In this document: one piece after another, positions 5,510 through 8,632 of the stretch
Position numbering within the stretch: position 1 is the stretch's first letter
How the letters are laid out: every line of letters begins with the position of its first letter
Source of the DNA: CAMAUF01 sp046152925
GTDB taxonomy: Bacteria; Chloroflexota; Dehalococcoidia; Tepidiformales; Tepidiformaceae
Assembly (NCBI GenBank): GCA_046152925.1
Contig: JBJXFX010000027.1
Location: 1 to 8,632, forward strand
Direction of reading: 5' to 3'
DNA length: 8,632 nt
Position numbers and translations under genes: made by a program
Notes under the pieces: model-generated
What the model was told of the DNA's origin: nothing
Databases searched by the model: none
The model's input: the letters and a program-made list of their open reading frames with translations, nothing else

Positions 5510-6316
5510 ATGGCCGCCTCCGCCCCCAGTCCTGCGCTCCCGCCCCATCGGCCGCTCCTCAAATGGGCCGGCGGCAAGCGCTGGCTCACGCCCCGTATCG
5601 CGGAGCTCTGGCGCGGCTCGGGCGCCTCGCGCTTGGTCGAGCCAATGGCTGGAAGCCTCGCCGTATCACTCGGGATCGCCCCTGCGCGCGCCCTGCTCAA
5701 CGACCGTAACAGCCATGTGATCAACTTCTATGAGCAGGTCCGCGACGGGCTCACGCTCGACCGGCCGATGGAGAACGAACGCGAGTCCTACTACGCCGCG
5801 CGAGCGGAGTTCAACGCACTCGTCCGCGAGGGCCGAGATACGACCCCGGCGGCCGCCCAACTCTTCTACTACCTCAACCGGACCGGCTACAACGGCCTCT
5901 GCCGCTTCAACAGCCGCGGCGAGTTCAACGTCCCCTTCGGCCGCTACCGGACGATCACCTACGCCCGGGAGCTGGCGATACACGCCGAGCTCTTTGGCCG
6001 CTGGGAATTTCACGCGGGCGACTTTGCGGCCCTCACCGTTGGCCCTGGGGACTTCATCTACGCCGACCCGCCCTACGACGTCCCCTTCACGCGGTACGCC
6101 AAGGACGACTTCACCTGGGACGACCAGGTCCGTTTTGCCACCTGGCTCGCGGGCCACGAGGGCCCGGTCGCGCTCTCCAACCAGGCGACCCCACGGATCG
6201 TCGAGCTCTATCGCGAGCTCGGCTTCGCGATAGAGTTGCTCAACGGCCCTCGCAGCATCAGTTGTTCCGGTTCCCGGACACCCGCGCCGGAAGTGCTCGC
6301 GACTCGCGGGCTGTAG
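5510..6316 (+). CDS. D12-class (Dam-type) DNA adenine-N6 methyltransferase
   Basis: The 268-aa protein is a full-length D12-class N6-adenine DNA methyltransferase using S-adenosylmethionine. Landmarks in order are LLKWAGGKRWL (16-26, the motif X region at the N-terminus); VEPMAGSLAVSL (43-54, motif I); NRTGYNGLCRFNSRGEFNVPFGRY (123-146); FIYADPPYDVPFTRY with the catalytic DPPY (186-189); and a C-terminal RSISCSGSRTPAPEVLATR resembling the Dam-family ending. This is the alpha-type motif order of Dam. Motif I is unusual: the common Phe-x-Gly-x-Gly appears as Met-Ala-Gly-Ser-Leu. GATC is the expected target for this class but is not proven. No restriction endonuclease or specificity subunit is adjacent, so it is probably an orphan enzyme acting in regulation or replication/repair marking, or of phage origin. 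Two GATC sites sit at its own promoter. Confidence 0.9.
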   Translation: MAASAPSPALPPHRPLLKWAGGKRWLTPRIAELWRGSGASRLVEPMAGSLAVSLGIAPARALLNDRNSHVINFYEQVRDGLTLDRPMENERESYYAARAEFNALVREGRDTTPAAAQLFYYLNRTGYNGLCRFNSRGEFNVPFGRYRTITYARELAIHAELFGRWEFHAGDFAALTVGPGDFIYADPPYDVPFTRYAKDDFTWDDQVRFATWLAGHEGPVALSNQATPRIVELYRELGFAIELLNGPRSISCSGSRTPAPEVLATRGL

Positions 6317-6345
6317 CTCGCCAGGCCCCAGCCGCCGCGCTGCCG

Positions 6346-6351
6346 TATGAT
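6346..6351 (+). promoter_or_regulatory. -10 box (TATGAT) before the second DUF2269-like gene
   Basis: TATGAT lies 30 nt before the ATG at 6382, giving a leader of about 24 nt. A GGAGG sits at 6362-6366, 15 nt before the ATG, which is rather far for a Shine-Dalgarno motif. An ATG at 6355 is too close to the box to be on the transcript. Confidence 0.4.
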
Positions 6352-6381
6352 CCGATGCGCCGGAGGCGCCCCGCTCAGCTC

Positions 6382-6867
6382 ATGGAGATCTATCGGTCCC
6401 TCCTGTTCTTGCACATCGCCGCCGTGGTGTTCGGCATGGGCATCACGTTCGTGTTGCCGTTCCTCCAGGCCTTCGCCGAGAGCCACGGTGTGGGAGCGGC
6501 GCGGTTCTACTTCGCGTTCCTCCGGCGCCTCCAACATGTCGCGCTGTATCCCTCGTGGGCGCTCCTCCTCGGCTTCGGGATCGCCCTCATCTTCACGGAC
6601 GCGACCGGTTACTCGGACGACTTCCCGCATTGGCTGGGTGGCGCGATCGCCTGGTTCGTCGTGCTCATCGGCTTCGACATCGTGGTCATGGGCGGCCTTG
6701 TCCGGGAGGCCGAGCGCATCCTGAACATGGTGCCCGAGGACGCGCCGCTGCCGCCGGCCTACCGAGAGGTGTCGCGGCGCCTCCAGATCTACGGCGGTCT
6801 CGAAGGGCTTTCCGTGTTGGGCATCTTGTTCCTGATGGTCTGGGGCGCCGAAGGCGGCTTCCGCTAA
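6382..6867 (+). CDS. DUF2269-like four-helix integral membrane protein (second copy)
   Basis: The 161-aa product has hydrophobic helices at about 6-30, 51-71, 84-106 and 136-155. The MEIYRSLLFLHIAAVVFGMGITFVLPFLQAF opening and later VREAERIL segment are typical of DUF2269-like predicted membrane proteins. It shares plan and N-terminal style (Met-x-x-aromatic-Arg, long first helix ending in Pro and Leu) with the protein at 4159-4626, but the two are divergent, so they are at most old paralogues. The longer frame from 6262 overlaps the end of the methyltransferase gene in another frame and adds Arg/Pro-rich sequence with no promoter. The ATG at 6355 would add nine mostly Arg residues. The start at 6382 fits the hydrophobic N-terminus. 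The role is unknown, perhaps transport or envelope-linked. Confidence 0.78.
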   Translation: MEIYRSLLFLHIAAVVFGMGITFVLPFLQAFAESHGVGAARFYFAFLRRLQHVALYPSWALLLGFGIALIFTDATGYSDDFPHWLGGAIAWFVVLIGFDIVVMGGLVREAERILNMVPEDAPLPPAYREVSRRLQIYGGLEGLSVLGILFLMVWGAEGGFR

Positions 6868-6937
6868 GGCTGACCGAGACACGCTCAGAGACCGCGACGG
6901 CAAGGAGCGGGTGTGTCGCTCACCGCTGGGCCCATCC

Positions 6938-7351
6938 TCAGTCTTGCTTCGGCCCCGTGTACACGACCTCGAAGAGCAACTCGTCCGGCGAGGCAAACAT
7001 CACCTGGTAGTACGTCTGGCCCTCTCCCATCCCGAATTCCGGCCGGTGGCGGGGTGTTTCAAACAGCGGCGCGGCTCCCATCTCGCCAAGCCGCGCCACG
7101 ACGGCATCCACATCCGCCTGGCTGGCCGCGGCAAACGCGAGGTGGTTCAGGCCCGGACCGTCGTAGTGGTTCGCCACGTCCTTCGTCACCGCCCCGAACC
7201 AGAGGCTCACGCCCGCTGCGTCGCCAAAGCCCAGGATGTCAGGCGTCTCGAAGATCGGAGACCAGCCGAGAAACGTCAGCAAGTCCCGGTAGAACCCCGC
7301 GTTCGCCATGTCGATGCAGTAGACCGCGTGGCCGAGAGTCGTTGTCACCAT
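6938..7351 (-). CDS. VOC (glyoxalase/bleomycin-resistance fold) protein
   Basis: The 137-aa protein has two betaalphabetabetabeta modules in series, as expected for a vicinal-oxygen-chelate protein: GHAVYCIDMANAGFYRDLLTFLGW (7-30) and GPGLNHLAFAAASQADVDAVVARLGEMG (65-92). Likely metal ligands by position are His8, His70 and Glu128 (LLFEVVY). A fourth was not identified. Family members act as glyoxalases, dioxygenases, thiol transferases or drug-binding resistance proteins, and which applies cannot be told from sequence. The start at 7351 has AGAGGT 7 nt upstream. A longer frame reaching 7648 runs through the divergent rplJ leader and is not coding. The promoter carries a LexA-type operator, suggesting DNA-damage control. 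It is convergent with the DUF2269-like gene, with 70 bp between the stop codons. Confidence 0.88.
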   Translation of the reverse strand: MVTTTLGHAVYCIDMANAGFYRDLLTFLGWSPIFETPDILGFGDAAGVSLWFGAVTKDVANHYDGPGLNHLAFAAASQADVDAVVARLGEMGAAPLFETPRHRPEFGMGEGQTYYQVMFASPDELLFEVVYTGPKQD

Positions 7352-7384
7352 GCCGTGTACCTCTTCGCTCAACGAGTGCGACCT

Positions 7385-7414
7385 ACTATAGAACATATGT
7401 TCTTGGGGATGCAA
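7385..7414 (-). promoter_or_regulatory. Promoter of the VOC gene (TTGCAT - 18 bp - TATAGT)
   Basis: On the minus strand, a -35 TTGCAT (7414-7409) and a -10 TATAGT (7390-7385) are separated by 18 bp. Transcription would begin near 7378 and give a leader of about 27 nt. That leader includes the AGAGGT ribosome-binding site at 7364-7359. This is one of two promoters in the window with both hexamers recognisable. Confidence 0.6.
7390..7403. promoter_or_regulatory. LexA/SOS-box-type palindrome (AGAACATATGTTCT)
   Basis: This is a perfect 14-bp palindrome containing GAAC-N4-GTTC, the half-site arrangement of the SOS box bound by LexA (DinR) in Firmicutes, Actinobacteria and several other phyla (Bacillus consensus CGAAC-N4-GTTCG). 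It lies between the -35 and -10 of the VOC gene, overlapping the -10 by one base, so bound repressor would block that promoter. It is 22 bp from the -35 proposed for rplJ, so direct repression of rplJ is less likely. No lexA gene is in the window. Another dyad-binding repressor could use the site. Confidence 0.62.
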
Positions 7415-7425
7415 GCCACTCCCGA

Positions 7426-7453
7426 TTGCCTGGACGGAACCGCGCCCTACCAT
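7426..7453 (+). promoter_or_regulatory. Promoter of the rplJ-rplL operon (TTGCCT - 16 bp - TACCAT)
   Basis: TTGCCT (7426-7431) and TACCAT (7448-7453) are separated by 16 bp. The start would fall near 7460, just before the first conserved bases of the L10 leader. The promoter is divergent from that of the VOC gene. Confidence 0.5.
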
Positions 7454-7465
7454 GACCGCTGATAC

Positions 7466-7550
7466 CTCTGACGCCAGAGACCGCAGGTCCCCAATGCGAA
7501 CGCCCGCGAGGGCGAGGGATAAGCCGAAAGGCGCCTGCCGAGGCATGGAT
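7466..7550 (+). ncRNA. Ribosomal protein L10 leader (cis-regulatory RNA)
   Basis: The 5' leader ahead of rplJ has the hallmarks of the L10 leader, to which L10 (with L7/L12) binds to repress its own operon. GCC (7473-7475) can pair with GGC (7542-7544). Across the AGAGACC/CGA internal loop, which suits a kink-turn, GCAGG (7483-7487) pairs with CCTGC (7534-7538). Between these strands are two GNRA-type hairpins: CGCCC-GCGA-GGGCG (7501-7514) and GCC-GAAA-GGC (7523-7532). GACCGCAGGT and CCTGCCGAGGC are the recognisable conserved blocks. The ends are approximate. Confidence 0.82.
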
Positions 7551-7581
7551 GTACGACGATAGACCGCTGCGTCTTTCTTCG

Positions 7582-7608
7582 TCCCTGCCTTGGCCGGCAG
7601 GGATTTTT
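7582..7608 (+). terminator. Intrinsic terminator-like attenuator in the rplJ leader
   Basis: TCCCTGCC (7582-7589) is the exact complement of GGCAGGGA (7596-7603), with a 6-nt loop and five T directly after (7604-7608). It lies between the L10 leader and the rplJ ribosome-binding site. Stabilising it when L10 is bound upstream would end transcription early, a mechanism known for L10 leaders in other bacteria. Confidence 0.7.
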
Positions 7609-7635
7609 CGTTTCTGGCCCCGGAAAGGAGCGCCC

Positions 7636-8163
7636 ATGCCGACCCCACGGAAGGTCGAAATGCTGGCCGAGATCAAGGATGCGATGCAACGCGCCACGAT
7701 CGCGGTGAGCGCCGACTATCGTGGATTGACCGTGGCCCAACTCACCGACATCCGGCGCGCCCTGCGGCCCGCCAACGTCGAAGTGAAGGTCGTCAAGAAC
7801 ACGCTGGCTGCCATGGCGGCCACCCAAGCGGGCCGCCCCGAAATGGCCCAGATCCTCTCAGGCCCAACCGCTATCGCCTTCGGCTATGGCGACCCGGTGC
7901 AGCCGGTGAAGCTCCTCACCGAGCACCTCCGCCAGCGCCGCATGCAGCTCACCATCCATGGTGGCTGGATCGAGGGCCAAGTCGTGGACCGCGCCGGTGT
8001 CGATGGCATCGCCACGCTCCCATCGAAAGAGCAGCTCATTGCCGACCTCGTTGGCAAGCTCCAATCGCCCCTCTACAACTTCGCCGGCCTCATGCAGGCG
8101 AGCATGCGGAACTTTACGGGCCTCATCGATGCCCGTGCCAACCAGCTCGAAGGTGCGGCGTAG
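7636..8163 (+). CDS. 50S ribosomal protein L10 (uL10)
   Basis: The 175-aa protein is the base of the ribosomal stalk. It binds 23S rRNA with L11 and carries L7/L12 dimers on its C-terminal helix. It shows the family core: an N-terminal helix (VEMLAEIKDAMQRA), then IAVSADYRGLTVAQLTDIRRALR (22-44), the conserved VKVVKNTLA (50-58), SGPTAIAFGYGDPV (75-88) and LPSKEQLIADLVGKLQSP (128-145). The long C-terminal helix (about 148-173) is where L7/L12 dimers attach. The start is fixed by AAAGGAG 5 nt upstream. The frame is open to 7549, but that stretch covers the attenuator hairpin. It is followed after 42 nt by rplL. The L11-L1 genes often found upstream are absent, replaced by the divergent VOC gene. 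Confidence 0.97.
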   Translation: MPTPRKVEMLAEIKDAMQRATIAVSADYRGLTVAQLTDIRRALRPANVEVKVVKNTLAAMAATQAGRPEMAQILSGPTAIAFGYGDPVQPVKLLTEHLRQRRMQLTIHGGWIEGQVVDRAGVDGIATLPSKEQLIADLVGKLQSPLYNFAGLMQASMRNFTGLIDARANQLEGAA

Positions 8164-8205
8164 CCCGCCGCCGCCGACTACAGAACAGACGAAAGGAACA
8201 CCTAC

Positions 8206-8592
8206 ATGTCGAAGGTTGATGACGCCCTCGCCCTGATCGAGACGATGACCATCCTGGAGCTCCGCGACCTGAACAAGGCGATCGAGGAGAAGTTCGGGAT
8301 CACCGCCGCCGCCCCGATGATGATGGCCGCCGCCCCGGCCGCCGCCGGCGCCGCCGCCGCCGAGCCCGAGGAAGAGAAGACCGAGTTCAATGTCGTCCTC
8401 AAGAGCTTTGGCGAGAACAAGATCAACGTGATCAAGGCGATCCGCGAAGTGATTACGGGCCTGGGGCTGAAGGAAGCCAAGGACCTTGTCGAAGCCGCCC
8501 CCACGAAGGTGAAGGAAGGCGTCAACAAGGACGAGGCCGCCACGATCCAGAAGAAGCTTCAGGAAGCCGGCGCCACCGTCGAAATCGAATAG
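8206..8592 (+). CDS. 50S ribosomal protein L7/L12 (bL12)
   Basis: The 128-aa protein forms the flexible stalk dimers that recruit and activate translation GTPases. The N-terminal dimerisation domain is at 1-33 (ALALIETMTILELRDLNKAIEEKFGI). A long Ala-rich hinge with a Met-Met-Met and EPEEE run covers about 34-58. The C-terminal globular domain (about 59-128) contains the factor-binding surface KINVIKAIREVITGLGLKEAKDLVEAAP and ends in GATVEIE. A full ribosome-binding site (AAAGGA at 8192-8197) is 8 nt upstream. It is co-transcribed with rplJ. The hinge is encoded by runs of GCC, a low-complexity stretch that is normal for this gene. Only 40 nt follow, with no clear terminator before the window ends. 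Confidence 0.98.
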   Translation: MSKVDDALALIETMTILELRDLNKAIEEKFGITAAAPMMMAAAPAAAGAAAAEPEEEKTEFNVVLKSFGENKINVIKAIREVITGLGLKEAKDLVEAAPTKVKEGVNKDEAATIQKKLQEAGATVEIE

Positions 8593-8632
8593 CGCTTCCC
8601 TGCGACGCGTCTGCATCAAGAGGCGCGGGGCC

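Noticed and set aside
4948..5709. Plus-strand ORF of 253 codons opposite the acetyltransferase
   Set aside because: The minus strand has clear GNAT motifs. The plus-strand product is Arg/Pro-rich and runs into the methyltransferase gene in another frame.
5458..5724. Longer start for the acetyltransferase
   Set aside because: The extension crosses the divergent promoter and the methyltransferase coding region, and lacks family similarity.
6905..6921. Small hairpin GAGCG/CGCTC between the convergent DUF2269-like and VOC genes
   Set aside because: It has only a 5-bp stem, a 7-nt loop and no T-run on either strand, which is too weak to call a bidirectional terminator.
8307..8366. GCC-rich repeat in rplL
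   Set aside because: It encodes the normal alanine-rich hinge of L7/L12 and is not a separate repeat element.
7858..8619. Minus-strand ORF of 253 codons opposite rplL and the end of rplJ
   Set aside because: It is a mirror image of the ribosomal protein genes. Its Gly-rich run is just the complement of the L7/L12 alanine hinge.

Overview
This window is a GC-rich (roughly two-thirds G+C by eye), densely packed bacterial chromosome segment. It holds no rRNA, tRNA, CRISPR array, transposase or integrase. Three things suggest a high-GC Chloroflexota lineage, possibly Dehalococcoidia-like, but this is an inference and no phylogenetic marker was compared: the mix of conserved genes, an L10-leader RNA ahead of rplJ-rplL, and many genes whose -10 box lies only 6-9 nt before the start codon, as in leaderless transcription.

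Layout. (1) 103-1326: a family III (CaiB/BaiF) CoA-transferase with its catalytic Asp. (2) 1327-2331: a stretch with more A/T-ending codons than its surroundings. It carries a two-helix membrane protein gene split by a frameshift near 1748 and a 57-aa ORF overlapping its end. (3) 2431-4833: a run of co-directional small genes, most with their own -10 box. In order they are a phage head-tail connector-like protein, a single-pass membrane LysM protein, a two-helix membrane protein, a four-helix DUF2269-like protein and a 54-aa very basic protein. (4) 4843-6316: a GNAT acetyltransferase (minus) head-to-head with a Dam-type (D12) adenine methyltransferase (plus), sharing a 52-bp promoter region. 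(5) 6382-6867: a second DUF2269-like four-helix protein. (6) 6938-7351: a minus-strand VOC (glyoxalase/bleomycin-resistance fold) gene. A perfect 14-bp LexA/SOS-type palindrome sits between its -35 and -10. (7) 7426-8592: promoter, L10 leader, terminator-like attenuator, rplJ (L10) and rplL (L7/L12).

The genes do not form one pathway. The ribosomal-stalk operon is an autoregulated unit. The LysM, two-helix and DUF2269-like genes form a small envelope-type cluster of unknown role. The methyltransferase has no restriction partner here and is best read as an orphan enzyme. Two GATC sites overlap its own promoter and start region.

The signals most worth following are the SOS-type operator at the VOC gene, the recurrent leaderless promoter pattern, the GATC pair at the methyltransferase promoter, and a 5-codon leaderless mini-ORF whose stop overlaps the start of the 54-aa protein. 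I see no clear evidence of a wholly new multi-gene system.
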